A DNA stretch of 64,000 nucleotides from Coregonus clupeaformis (lineage: Eukaryota > Chordata > Actinopteri > Salmoniformes > Salmonidae): assembly GCF_020615455.1 (NCBI RefSeq), contig NW_025533762.1:1-64000 (forward strand). The letters are read 5' to 3'. Below are positions 32,501 to 42,874 of the stretch, piece by piece. The stretch's first letter is position 1. Every line of letters starts with the position of its first letter. Position numbers and translations under genes: made by a program. The notes beneath the pieces are model-generated. The model was not told the origin of the DNA, searched no databases, and was given only the letters and a program-made list of their open reading frames with translations.

Positions 32501-32870
32501 TTTGTTGCCAGCAATTTAGACGTGAATGACTGTGTGTTGTGTTAATTTGAGGGGACAGTAAATGTACACTGTTATACAAGCTGTACATTCACTACTTTAC
32601 ATTGTAGCAAAGTGTCATTTCTTCAGTGTTGTCACATGAAAAGATATACTCAAATATTTACAAAAATGTGAGGGGTGTACTCACTTTTGTTGCCAGCAAT
32701 TTAGACGTGAATGACTGTGTGTTGTGTTATTTTCAGGGGACAGCAAATGTACACTGTTATACAAGCTGTACATTCACTACTTTACATTGTAGCAAAGTGT
32801 CATTTCTTCAGTGTTGTCACATGAAAAGATATACTCAAATATTTACAAAAATGTAAATGGTGTACTCACT
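32501..32870. repeat. 185-bp tandem duplication at a Tc1 terminus
   Basis: The sequence from CAGCAATTTAGACGTGAATG (32506) recurs 185 bp later (32691) with a few differences (AATTTGAGG versus ATTTTCAGG). Each unit includes a copy of the terminal inverted repeat core, so the right end of the nested element has an extra half-terminus. Confidence 0.85.
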
Positions 32871-33352
32871 TTTGTGAGATACTGTATATGTGCTTTCTTG
32901 AGCAGGGGGACCTTGCGGGCGCTGCAGGATTTCAGTCCTTCACGGCGTAGTGTGTTACCAATTGTTTTCTTGGTGACTATGGTCCCAGCTGCCTTGAGAT
33001 CATTGACAAGATCCTCCCGTGTAGTTCTGGGCTGATTCCTCACCGTTCTCATGATCATTGCAACTCCACGAGGTGAGATCTTGCATGGAGCCCAAGGCAG
33101 AGGGAGGTTGACAGTGCTTTTGTGTTTCTTCCATTTGCGAATAATCGCACCAACTGTTGTCACCTTCTCACCAAGCTGCTTGGCGATGGTCTTGTAGCCC
33201 ATTCCAGCCTTGTGTAGGTCTACAATCTTGACCCTGACATCCTTGGAGAGCTCTTTGGTCTTGGCCATGGTGGAGAGTTTGGAATCTGATTGATTGATTG
33301 CTTCTGTGGACAGGTGTCTTTTATACAGGTAACAAGCTGAGATTAGGAGCAC
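32843..33352 (-). pseudogene. N-terminal part of split Tc1-like transposase
   Basis: Encodes MAKTKELSKDVRVKIVDLHK (from the ATG at about 33268) through the DNA-binding region CKISPRGVAMIMRTVRNQPR to SARKVPLLKKAHI at about 32888, where the nested element cuts the frame. The GRP-type motif reads LPWAPCK here, a departure from the RPGAPCK seen in sister copies at 43700 and 61969. The true start is the MAKTKE methionine; upstream codons belong to the transposon leader. Confidence 0.8.
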
Positions 33353-33638
33353 TCCCTTTAAGAGTGTGCTCCTAATCTCAGCTCGTTACCTGTATAAAAG
33401 ACACCTGGGAGCCAGAAATCTTTCTGATTGAGAGGGGGTCAAATACTTATTTCCCTCATTTAAAATGCTAATCATTTTATAACATTTTTGACATGCGTTT
33501 TCCTGGATTATTTTGTTGTTATTCTGTCTCTCACTGTTCAAATAAACCTACCATTAAAATTATAGACTGATCATTTCTTTGTCAGTGGGCAAACGTACAA
33601 AATCAGCAGGGGATCAAATTCTTTTTTCCCTCACTGTA

Positions 33639-34854
33639 TCTGTCAGACACCATACTGACGCTATTTCACCTATATAAACTCTGAGTGAGGCCATATCATT
33701 GCATAGTGTTTCATTTGTGTTAGGAAGTTGACACGATTCTGTATGAGCCAGATGTTCACCTTGGATTGAAAAATCGATTTACACATCTTATCCAAATCTA
33801 TTTGTTTTTGCATGATGAGGACAGTCACAAAGAAATTCCTATCTCAGCAAAATGAATGAAAGAGGATGTATGGAGTATGTTCGTGCTCTGTTCACATCTT
33901 GGGATGTGTGGTTGCTGTTTGATGATGCACTCATGTTTTGGAACAGTGCCCCATTGGCCTCTCTTATTGACAGAGACCCACAATGCCCATCACTTCAAAG
34001 AGATAACCTAATGTGATCTGAGAAAAGTTTGATGTCCTCTGATGCTCTGGCCTTGCTCTTTCTCGGGATGTATTCCAAATGGCACCCTATTCCATATTTA
34101 TCACACTACTTTTGAAAAGTAGTGCACTATAGAGGGAATAGGGCGCCATATGGGATGCAGACTTGGTTTCTGTCGCTCTCATTCATACATACTCACTCAC
34201 ATAAACACTCCCACATACCTATGTACTAACATACATACTCATGTACACACACACTGGTACACACTCCTCTGGCATACTTTCAACAACACTACCCTTCTCA
34301 TCGTGTGTCAGAACAGCTTAATGTGATTATACAACCAATCAATCAAAACTAGCTAATGATCTCAGTCGTAAACACATTGGATTAATTAATGTTTTGCAGG
34401 GGGGTAGAGTTGAATGTTAGTCTTAGTGGAAGGAAAAGTCTGCAAAACAGTGAGTCTGCCCAGTAGCAGTGGATTTCCTGGGAAATAAAAACATTTAAGA
34501 TGAATTTATGATCATTCAGAACAGTTGACACATGGCTGCAAGATTCGGCTTTGAAGCAAGTCCTTTGAGCAGCAATAGAAAGCCAATCAGGGAATTTAGT
34601 TATGGAGTGACCTGGCAAAAGTGAGGAATGTAGCACAAATCAGCAACATCGTAGATGAGGTAAACAGGCAGAGCCATAAGGGTGTGTTCATATCTAAAGC
34701 TTTTGTTTTTAATTAACAATTTCCTAATTTGTTAGTTATGTGTCATCTATGATTTACTAACTTTGATTAGATATTCATCACAATCTCTTTTGATGCTGTA
34801 AGGATCCTTAACTCTATCCTCATATTTTTCCTCTTCCTTCTCTTCTTGCTCTAG
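33639..34854. other. End of fam184a intron 1
   Basis: Intron sequence with one foldback MITE (34064-34160) and a low-complexity ACAC/ATAC stretch at 34190-34270. The last 60 bases form a T/C-rich tract leading to the CTCTAG acceptor at 34849-34854. Confidence 0.5.
34064..34160. repeat. Foldback MITE, about 97 bp
   Basis: Near-palindrome: GGGATGTATTCCAAATGGCA at the left, mirrored by TGGGATGCAG and GGGCGCCATA at the right, with ACTACTTTTG facing AAAAGTAGTGC in the centre. This compact foldback is familiar in salmonid sequence and has no coding capacity. Confidence 0.7.
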
Positions 34855-35709
34855 GTTATCTACGCCCTCAACACGAAGAACGACGAGCATGAGGACGAGA
34901 TGGAGTCGCTGCGGGAGGCCCACGAGGACGAAGTGCAGCACATTGTGACGGAGACACATGACAAGATCATGCAGTATAAGAGCAAGATGGTCGACGAGGT
35001 TGACCTGAAGCGCCGTCTGCAATCGCTGGAAGAGTCGGTGGAGCTGCACGAGCACATGAAGCGGCAGGCACTGGCTGAGTTTGAGATGTACCGCCAGCGC
35101 ATGGAGGACTCGCAGCTGTGCACCGAGGCGCAACACACGCAGCGCGTGGTCTCCATGTCACGCGAGGTGGAGGAGATGCGCCGCGACTTTGAGGAGAAGC
35201 TGCGCTCCTTTGGCCAGGCGCAGGCCCAGTTCGAGCAGGACAAGCGGCGGGCCATTGACGAACTACGCGCTGCCCACCGGCAAGAGGTCCAGGAGTTGCT
35301 CCACAGCCAGCAGAACCAGAGCGCCAACTCCACTGTGGATCAGGAGAAGCTGGCTGAGCTGCACAGGGCCGAGGTGGAGGCCCTCATGGAGCGGGTGGAG
35401 GAGCTGACCAAGGGCAAAGTACGTCTGGTGGAGGAATACGAAGCCAAGCTCACCAAGGCTCAGGGCTACTACGAACGCGAACTGGAAGCCATGAGGCGCA
35501 CACAGCAGCTGACTGCCGAGAAACTGCTGGCCTGGAAGAGGACGGAGGTGGAGCTGAGGAAGGAGTTCCAGGTGCAGGAGGCGGCGCTCCAGAGGACACT
35601 GGGAAAGCTCCGGGCTGAGCTGCAGAGGGCACAGGAGGAGGCGAGAGAGAGCAGGGACAAGACCAACAGGCTGCAGGCTTCCCTCACCAATGCAGAGGGC
35701 ATCATTAAG
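34855..35709 (+). CDS. fam184a: fam184a coding exon 2 (residues 60-344)
   Basis: The largest exon in the window, 855 nt, phase 0 at both ends, between CTCTAG and GTAAAA. It opens VIYALNTKNDEHEDEMESLR, directly continuing KIAQLTK of exon 1, and contains the conserved blocks AEAQHTQRVVSMSREVEEMR, EEKLRSFGQAQAQFEQDKRR and EEYEAKLTKAQGYYERELEA. The whole exon is heptad-rich coiled coil with many E, K, R, Q and L and no prolines in long stretches. GC content is far above that of the introns. The close spacing of blocks to those I recall in FAM184A, and not FAM184B, supports the naming. Salmonid genome duplication means a sister copy is expected elsewhere. Confidence 0.9.
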
Positions 35710-36888
35710 GTAAAATTCTTATGCATATTCATGTGTGCGTTTTTGTGTCTACAGCCCTGTTTGTATGTGTTTCCGGTATGATTCATTGTACATTGGTATA
35801 AATGCCTACACGTAGAAGCGGGAGGATTTGCAGGCAGAGACAAATACATGGGTTATCAATATTTATCCTATTTCCAGACAATATAGCCTATAGCCCAGGG
35901 CTGCCCAACCCTCTTCCTGGAGATCTACCGTCCTGTGGGTTTTCAGTCCAACCCTAATTTAACACACTTGATTCTACTTATTAGCTGCTCAACAAGACCT
36001 TAACTAGCTGAATCAGAGTTGGACTGAAAACCTACAGGACAGTAGATCTCCAGGAAGAGGGTTGGGCAGCCCTGCTATAGCCAAATCATATTTTGGAAGT
36101 TAATTTCCTTGGAAAGATATCTGCCCCGTGCTCCTCCTTCCATTCATACACATGTATCCTACTCTATTCAATTGAGACCACACAGGCGTACTCGATCTCG
36201 CACGCCCATTAAGAGAGTAGACACTTGACTTAAGCTATGTTTGGCATATACTGTACCTTTTAGGAGCTGGACGATTTGCAGGCAGAGACAAATAAATGGG
36301 TTATCAATATTTATTTCCAGACAATGTAGTAAACTATAGCCAAATCATATTTAAGAAGTGAATTTCCTTGGAAAGAACTAAACTGCCCTGTGCTTCTCCA
36401 CCAATGCATATAGCCTACTCTATTTAATTGAGACCACACATATAGGCACACTTGATCTCGCATGCCCGACTAGGAGAGGAGAGTAGGGTACTGAACTTCA
36501 AGCATCGAATGTTGAGAGTTTGTGAATAGTGCGGTCTGACCGCCAGCTCCTGCCTGCAGCATGAAAAATGTAGATTGTGCCGCAATGATGTCTGTCTGGG
36601 CCTGCGGTATCCGCAAGAATGCAGCTCTACCTGGAGCTCTGGAGTCCAGAGTACTGATGGTTCTCTTTTATCCCTGGTAGTTTATTGATTGATTCATGTC
36701 ACTGATTGGCCAGAGATTCCATTTACCAGCTGTGAAATAATAATTGATTATATGGGAAGAATGAAAACCAGCAATACTTTTGACCTCAAAAGATTTGACA
36801 AACTATACTACAGTACTTCAAACTAAACTACAGTATTAAAGCGTTCTTGTTGCTGTTCCTTGACCTGATCCTTGACCTGATGTCTCAG
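35710..36888. other. fam184a intron 2, with tandem duplication and MITE
   Basis: Contains two diverged tandem copies of a segment (35818 to about 36240, and 36266 to about 36490) and a hAT MITE in the first. The 3' end has a polypyrimidine-poor acceptor TGTCTCAG at 36881-36888. Confidence 0.7.
35888..36082. mobile_element. hAT-type MITE with 8-bp target duplication
   Basis: The 179-bp element at 35896-36074 starts CAGGGCTGCCCAACCCTC and ends GAGGGTTGGGCAGCCCTG, perfect 18-bp inverted repeats. Exact CTATAGCC copies flank it (35888-35895 and 36075-36082). The neighbouring duplicate at about 36333-36340 has a single CTATAGCC and no element, an empty-site control. Confidence 0.92.
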
Positions 36889-37024
36889 AACTTGCACAAG
36901 CAGCTGGAGGAAGCCATCCAGGATGGGGAGATCTGGGTGATGCAGCTGAAGGACACGGAGTATGAGCTGGAGGGGAGCCGAGATCGAGTGCAGCAGCAGG
37001 CTACTGAGATCCTCCACAAAGCCA
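36889..37024 (+). CDS. fam184a: fam184a coding exon 3 (residues 345-389)
   Basis: 136 nt after TGTCTCAG. It encodes NLHKQLEEAIQDGEIWVMQL and ESELEGSRD-like coiled coil (YELEGSRDRVQQQATEILHK). It ends in phase 1: the last base A at 37024 joins GT of the next exon to make the serine codon AGT, restoring KAS followed by QIGSLQATHM. The donor is GTGAGA. The match to the QQQAS...LQATQ segment of FAM184A makes the junction secure. Confidence 0.88.
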
Positions 37025-37378
37025 GTGAGATATTAAACCTCCATTTTGCTTGAGGGTTTGGAAAGAGAATACTAATATGCATTGCTAATTGGCATAATGC
37101 TGCCTGTTGGTTTGTAACTGTACGTTTTCCTGGCATAGGGGGGGATAGTGAATATAAGCTTGTCTGGCCAGATAAAAGAACATGTTCTTTTTTGACGAAA
37201 GAAGCCTATGTACGTTTTCTTTCTTTAATAGTTTTTTTGTGTGCTTATTTTTTCCCCCTTATTCGCACAGGACTAGTATTACTAGAGAACATTGGTTATG
37301 TAATTATTACCCCAGAATATCTGTTATTCCAGAGGACGATTCGTACGGGATAGTTTTTTCCAAACTGCCCCCTGTAAT

Positions 37379-37381
<3 letters not shown>
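37025..37381. other. fam184a intron 3, first part
   Basis: AT-rich intron. A 21-bp string ATTCGCACAGGACTAGTATTA at 37261-37281 recurs exactly at 38317-38337, so part of a repeat is present twice in this intron. Confidence 0.45.

Positions 37382-37460
<79 letters not shown>
37382..37460. repeat. (AT)n microsatellite
   Basis: About 40 uninterrupted AT units, directly beside the A-rich 3' tail of a minus-strand SINE, so it probably grew from that tail. Confidence 0.95.
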
Positions 37461-37465
<5 letters not shown>

Positions 37466-37876
37466 TTATTTTAACCCCTTTTTCGATCTTGTCTCATCGC
37501 TGCAACTCCCAAACGGGCCCGAGTCATGCGTCCTCCAAAACTTCACCCGCCAAATCGCGCTTCTCAACACCCGCCCACTTTACCCGGAAGCCAGCCGCAC
37601 CAATGTGTCAGAGGAAACCCCATTCAACTGACGACCGAGGTCAGCCTGCAGGCGCCCGGCCCGCCACAAGTAGTCGCTACAGCGCGATGAGTGAAGTATA
37701 GCCCCCCAGGCCAAACACTCCCCTAACCCGGACTACGCTGGGCCAATTGTGCGCCGCCCTATGGGACTCCCGATCATTGCCGGTTGTGACACAGCCTGGG
37801 ACCGAACCTGGGTCTGGAGTGACGCCTCTAGCACTGCAATGCAGTGCCTTAGACCGCTGCGCCACTCGGGAGGCCC
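37461..37876 (-). mobile_element. tRNA-derived SINE, minus strand
   Basis: Read on the minus strand it begins CCTCCCGAGTGGCGCAGCGG (tRNA-like A box), has a B-box-like GGTTCGGTCCC near 37806, then GCGCACAATTGGCCCAGCGT and CATTGGTGCGGCTGGCTTCC, and ends GTTGCAGCGATGAGACAAGA with an AAAAAGGGGTTAAAAT tail. These are classic blocks of a long salmonid SINE. Confidence 0.88.
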
Positions 37877-38969
37877 TTTTTAATGTTTTTCAATAAATTG
37901 CCTGGAGGTTTTTATTCTAGGCGTGAAGATATTTCAACATATCCTGGCGATAACAGGCTACACTGATAACTCGAGCTTGGCTCCCAAGTTTCTAAACCAT
38001 ACCAAACCATCTTTGCTATAGTGTCGGCATACTATTTGAATTGAGGAAGTGTGATCATAATCATTATTTCAGCGATCCGTAGTGGACATCCTAATTGCCC
38101 CCCAGCCTGCAGATGTGAGCTAAACAGTGCACTAGCACTTGAGATGTTTTTGCCGATGTTCATTTTATTGGCACAAAACGTATAAACAAAGCATTCACTG
38201 CGAAAGTTGATACATGTAAGCATACAACATTTATCGAATCAGTTATAGTTTTCTTGCTCAAACAGCGCGCAACACCTGTCAAACTCCGACATTTCTCTCA
38301 AAATACAGGGATGTCGATTCGCACAGGACTAGTATTATCAAAGGACCTTGGAGTTAGTCGAAAAACCTTTTTTTTTCATCTGGAATTATTACTCTCCTGC
38401 TATGTAAAAATGACCGACATGGCAGATTCAGATGGGACTTGAATTACGGATGTGGTGATTTGTGCTCGTGTATCTCCCCCAGTAAAACTAATCTTGTGCG
38501 AATAGGTCTAAGCTTGGCTGGTCAGATAAGAGAACATAATATTTTTTTTACCAAGAGGGATAGGCTGAAAAAATTAAGTGGGGCAATGTGCTTTTACCTT
38601 TGAGAAAAGGTTGTTATGCAGATTGACGAGGGTTATTCGAGGCCAGTTTGATCAGCCTTTTATATTCTCCATCAAAGTGCCAAGTCCTTCTTCATTTTGT
38701 ACTTCACTTTGCAGTGCTTTGAATAATTAATGCAGTAAAAGCAGTAAGACATTGTTGGAAAAAATGCATTGTTTTATTTAACTTTTAAGCTAATTTAGCA
38801 CTTTACTTAACTTTACAGTGAGATTTTAACCACAAGGACACTTCGTGGACTTTTGAGTGCTGGCTCAGTGTTCATCCCACTTTCGAATATTCTGACAGAA
38901 CAGATGTTCAGTGTCTGATATGAAAGCATTGCCCATTTAACTTCCCTTTCTGGCCATGTGTGCCTCCAG
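37877..38969. other. fam184a intron 3, last part
   Basis: No supported feature apart from the second copy of the 21-bp repeat string at 38317. The acceptor is TGCCTCCAG at 38961-38969. Confidence 0.45.
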
Positions 38970-39151
38970 GTCAGATAGGCTCTCTACAGGCCACCCATAT
39001 GAGCCACGAGGCCACAATCAGGGACCTAGACTTGGAACAGAGCCGCCTGAGGGAGAAGATCCTCAGGCTGGAGGAGGAGAGGGAGAGCCTGCTCAACCAG
39101 AGCCAGGCCACCGACGAGCAGCACAAACAGCAGGTCCTCTCCCTGGAGCAG
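38970..39151 (+). CDS. fam184a: fam184a coding exon 4 (residues 389-450)
   Basis: 182 nt. The first two bases GT complete the serine codon begun in exon 3. It encodes QIGSLQATHMSHEATIRDLD, EQSRLREKILRLEEERESLL and QHKQQVLSLEQ. The last block matches the EEQKQQILELE segment of FAM184A. It ends CAG before GTATTC, phase 0. An open frame on the opposite strand and an overlapping alternative frame are shadows of this GC-rich coding sequence. Confidence 0.9.
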
Positions 39152-39298
39152 GTATTCAACTTCTCTCAGTTTGTAAGATGTGCTGAATAGTATCTTTAGC
39201 TTCTCATAGTGTCTCAGTGTTTAGTAGATCCGGACACTGGGAAAACAGTGGGAAGTTTCACAGATAGCAAGCATATATTTGGCAAAAAACATTATATA

Positions 39299-40889
39299 CA
39301 GTGGGGAGAACAAGTATTTGATACACTGCCGATTTTGCAGGTTTTCCTACTTACAAAGCATGTAGAGGTCTGTCATTTTTATCATAAGTACACTTCAACT
39401 GTGAGAGACGGAATCTAAAACAAAATCCAGAAAATCACATTGTATGATTTTTAAGTAATTAATTTGCATTTTATAGCATGACATAAGTATTTGATCACCT
39501 ACCAACCAGTAAGAATTCCGGCTCTCACAGACCTGTTAGTTTTTCTTTAAGAAGCCCTCCTGTTCTCCACTCATTACCTGTATTAACTGCACCTGTTTGA
39601 ACTCGTTACCTGTATAAAAGACACCTGTCCACACACTCAATCAAACAGACTCCAACCTCTCCACAATGGCCAAGACCAGAGAGCTGTGTAAGGACATCAG
39701 GGATAAAATTGTAGACCTGCACAAGGCTGAGATGGGCTACAGGACAATAGGCAAGCAGCTTGGTGAGAAGGCAACAACTGTTGGGGCAATTATTAGAAAA
39801 TGGAAGGAGTTCAAGATGACAGTCAATCACCCTCGGTGTGGGGCTCCATGCAAGATCTCACCTCGTGGGGCATCAATGATCATGAGGAAGGTGAGGGATC
39901 AGCCCAGAACTACATGGCAGGACCTGGTCAATGACCTGAAGAGAGCTGGGACCACAGTCTCAAAGAAAACCATTAGTAACACACTACGCCGTCATGGATT
40001 AAAATCCTGCAGCGCACGCAAGGTCCCCCTGCTCAAGCCAGCGCATGTCCAGGCCCGTCTGAAGTTTGCCAATGACCATCTGGATGATTCAGAGGAGGAA
40101 TGGGAGAAGGTCATGTGGTCTGATGAGACAAAAATAGAGCTTTTTGGTCTAAACTCCACTCGCCATGTTTGGAGGAAGAAGAAGGATGAGTACAACCCTC
40201 ATGTATGAGTACAACCCTCATTGGAGGTAGAAACATAATTCTTTGGGGATGCTTTTCTGCAAAGGGGACAGGACGACTGCACCATATTGAGGGGAGGATG
40301 GATGGGGCCATGTATTGCGAGATCTTGGCCAACAACCTCCTTCCCTCAGTAAGAGCAATGAAGATGGGTCGTGGCTGGGTCTTCCAGCATGACAACTACC
40401 CGAAACACACAGCCAGGGCAACTAAGGAGTGGCTCCGTAAGAAGCATCTCAAGGCCTAGCCAGTCTCCAGATCTGAACCCAATAGAACATCTTTGGAGGG
40501 AGCTGAAAGTCTGTATTGCCGAGCGACAGCCCCGAAACCTGAAGGATCTGGAGAAGGTCTGTATGGAGGAGTGGGCCAAAATCCCTGCTGCAGTGTGTGC
40601 AAACCTGGTCAAGATCTACAGGAAACGTATGATCTCTATAATTGCAAACAAAGGTTTCTGTACCAAATATTAAGTTCTGCTTTTCTGATGTATCAAATAC
40701 TTATGTCATGCAATAAAATGCAAATGAATTACTTAAAAATCATACAATGTGATTTTCTGGATTTTTGTTTTAGATTCCGTCTCTCACAGTTGAAGTGTAC
40801 CTATGATAAAAATGACAGACCTCTACATGCTTTGTAAGTAGGAAAACCTGCAAAATCGGCAGTGTATCAAATACTTGTTCTCCCCACTG
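39299..40889 (+). mobile_element. Tc1-like transposon
   Basis: 1,591 bp with ends CAGTGGGGAGAACAAGTATT and CTTGTTCTCCCCACTG and TA at 39297-39298 and 40890-40891. It belongs to a subfamily related to, but distinct from, the CAGTGAGGG copies. The encoded transposase is near complete but broken. Confidence 0.92.
39666..40673 (+). pseudogene. Tc1-like transposase with a local duplication
   Basis: Starts MAKTRELCKDIRDKIVDLHK. The DNA-binding half is intact, including RCGAPCKISPRGASMIMRKV, and the first catalytic aspartate is in MWSDETKIELFG. At 40190-40220 a small tandem duplication of GAGTACAACCCTCAT breaks the frame. The second half continues as GRNIILWGCFSAKGTG and FQHDNYPKHTARATKEW (N-Y in place of N-D), then loses about ten bases after KKHLKA (40459), and resumes with SPDLNPIEHLWRELKV and a GFCTKY end. 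DDE residues survive in separate frames. Confidence 0.85.
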
Positions 40890-40891
40890 TA

Positions 40892-42145
40892 TATTGATTG
40901 GCATGGCATTGGCAAAGGTTGTTAGCTGTCATTTTGCCAATATTTATGCAACTGTGGAATTCTGTTTTCGATGATGCCAATGTTTGCAGAACGTATGCTT
41001 GCGTTCTAGGTTAGCTGTCCTCTCAGGCAGGTACCCGCCAGGGAGCAAGTACAAAACAGAAGAGTTCTGTATCTCAACCCTTTTCTTATTATGTAATATT
41101 CATTGTAGATATTGATGCTGGGCCAGATACAGTGAAACATCTCAAGTTTCACAGTAGATCCAAACAACGGGGGAAGTTTAGCGAAGAAGCTTAGCCCTTC
41201 TATCTTATGTTTAAAACCCCCTAGAGTCGATTTCCGTGGCCCCATGGAAATCGAATTAGCATAATACAAATATTTCAGTTTAAGCTAGAGATATCAGTTT
41301 TTTTGCATTGGATGCGTCTCAATCCACCGCATCCACCGATGTCGCACTTCCGCATCTGCGGTGAAAGGTGACAGCGCTAGAGCGGTGTTTGTCAAACCAT
41401 CAGACATCCCACATATCGGTCTTCTTACAAAATCGTCTTTAGCATCTGCACGGTTTGGCCTATTATGACCCCTCTGTGGAAAGATGAGACTCTCGCGAAC
41501 ACGATGGTGTTCTCTGTTTTGCTCTAGGGCACCCACAGGCCTCACAAGACTCGTCTGAAGGTCCCCCCCCCCGGTACCTGTTGAAAAAATGAATGGAAGG
41601 ACTGTATGACTGTATATGGAGACCGTAAGCTGCCAAAAAAAAGCGGTTAAATACTGTACATGTAATTTATTTTTACAAAAATAACGCTTCAGAACAAATT
41701 TCCTTTAGATTTTTTGGGGGACTCTCAGTTGTACCATGTAGTGAATCTGTTATTCAATGCGTTTGTATGGGCTTGTCATCAAATCAGTTGTTTTTGATAG
41801 CCCCCTAGGGCTTAGACTGTAGATTTATATATATTTTTTACATTTAGTCATTTGTGGCAATGGTATGACAGATGGCAGATGCAATAGTTGATACATGTTA
41901 GCGATCTGACCTCCCAGCTAGTGGTGAAATTAAACGGAAATTCCAATTAAATAATTGAAAAAAATGCTATTTTTACTTCTCAAGAAAGCGAAAAGGAGAA
42001 ATAACTTCCCAACCCTGATTGCCTGGCAAACCCTCTACATCTCTATCTTTAGTCACACTGCATATATGAGGTCAACCTCCTGGGATTTATTTGCATCTGA
42101 TAAAATAACGATACAATGTCCCGGCAGTTATTTATTGGCAAGATA
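40892..42145. other. fam184a intron 4, middle; possible dispersed repeat
   Basis: No coding region. The stretch 41215-41640, with CCACAGGCCTCACAAGACTC and a poly-C run, reads like a dispersed salmonid repeat from memory. A poly-C tract lies at about 41563-41572. Confidence 0.35.
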
Positions 42146-42427
42146 CACAATATATACAAATGTATGTGGACATCCCTTCAAATTTGCAGATTCAGCTATT
42201 TCAGCCACACCCGTTGCTGACAGGTGTATAAAATCAAGCACACAGCCATGCAAACTCCATAGACAAACATTGGCAGTAAAATGGCCTTACTGAAGAGCTC
42301 AGTGACTTTCAAAGTGGCATCGTCATAGGATGCCACCTTTCCAACAAGTCAGTTCGTCAAATTTCTGCCCTGCTAGAGCTGCCGGGTCAACTGTAAATGC
42401 AAGGAGAAACTACAGCTCAGCCGCGAA

Positions 42428-42874
42428 GTGGTAGGCCACACAAGCTCACAGAACGGGAGTGCTGAAGGGCTTAAAAATCGTCTGTCCTCGGTTGCAACAC
42501 TCACTACCAAGTTCCAAACTGCCTCTGGAAGCAACGTCAGCACAATAACTGTTCGTCGCGAGCTTCATGAAATGGGTTTCCATGGCCGAGCAGCCGCACA
42601 CAAGCCTAAGATCACCATGCCAATGCAAAGCGTCGACTGGAGTGGTGTTTAGCATAGTGCCAACAGTAAAGTTTGGTGGGGGAGGAATAATGGTCTGGAG
42701 CTGTTTTTCATGCTTCGGGCTAGGCCCCTTAGTTCTAGTGAAGGGAAATCTTAACGCTGCAGCATACAGTGACATTCTAAGCGATTCTGTGCTTCCAACT
42801 TTGTGGCAACAGTTTGGAGAAGGCCCTTCTTGTTTCAGTATGACAATGCCCCTGTGCGCAAAGCGAGGTCCATA
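42428..42874 (+). pseudogene. Tc1-like transposase, broken, first part
   Basis: Pieces at 42428-42652 and 42567-42941 show the second DNA-binding domain (VSTITVRRELHEMGFHGRAA), GGIMVWSCFSCFGLGPLV and the beginning of the QHDNAPV block (SMTMPLCAKRGPY in a shifted frame). The middle, with the first catalytic aspartate, is deleted between about 42640 and 42655. This copy could not transpose itself. Confidence 0.75.

Larger units (their letters stand above)
31058..32884 (+). mobile_element. Tc1-like transposon nested in another, with full-length transposase frame
   Basis: 1,827 bp, inserted at TA (31056-31057 and 32885-32886). Removing it restores GGGCATGTATATGTGC, the uninterrupted sequence found at 43707-43722. 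Long inverted repeats of about 220 bp begin CAGGATCTCACAAAAGTGAG. The right end carries a 185-bp tandem duplication of the terminal repeat. It encodes one continuous transposase frame. Confidence 0.93.
30199..33636 (-). mobile_element. Tc1-like transposon split by another Tc1 element
   Basis: Ends CAGTGAGGGAAAAAAGTATT and, at the right, TTTTTTCCCTCACTG, with TA at 30197-30198 and 33637-33638. Without the insertion at 31058-32884 it is about 1.6 kb, the same size as its relatives at 42875 and 61403. The transposase on the minus strand is split: the N-terminal part at 32890-33352 (DNA-binding, QLGEKVTTVGAIIRKWKKHK) and the catalytic part at 30353-31050 (LFGITSTLRVWRR, FQHDNDPKHTAKATKEW). Confidence 0.9.

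Noticed and set aside
35081..35407. Alternative-frame ORF within fam184a exon 2
   Set aside because: It is arginine-rich and overlaps the conserved coiled-coil frame; it is a shadow of GC-rich codons.
37182..37631. 149-codon + strand frame with a long YIYIYI run
   Set aside because: It is a translation of the (AT)n microsatellite and SINE sequence.
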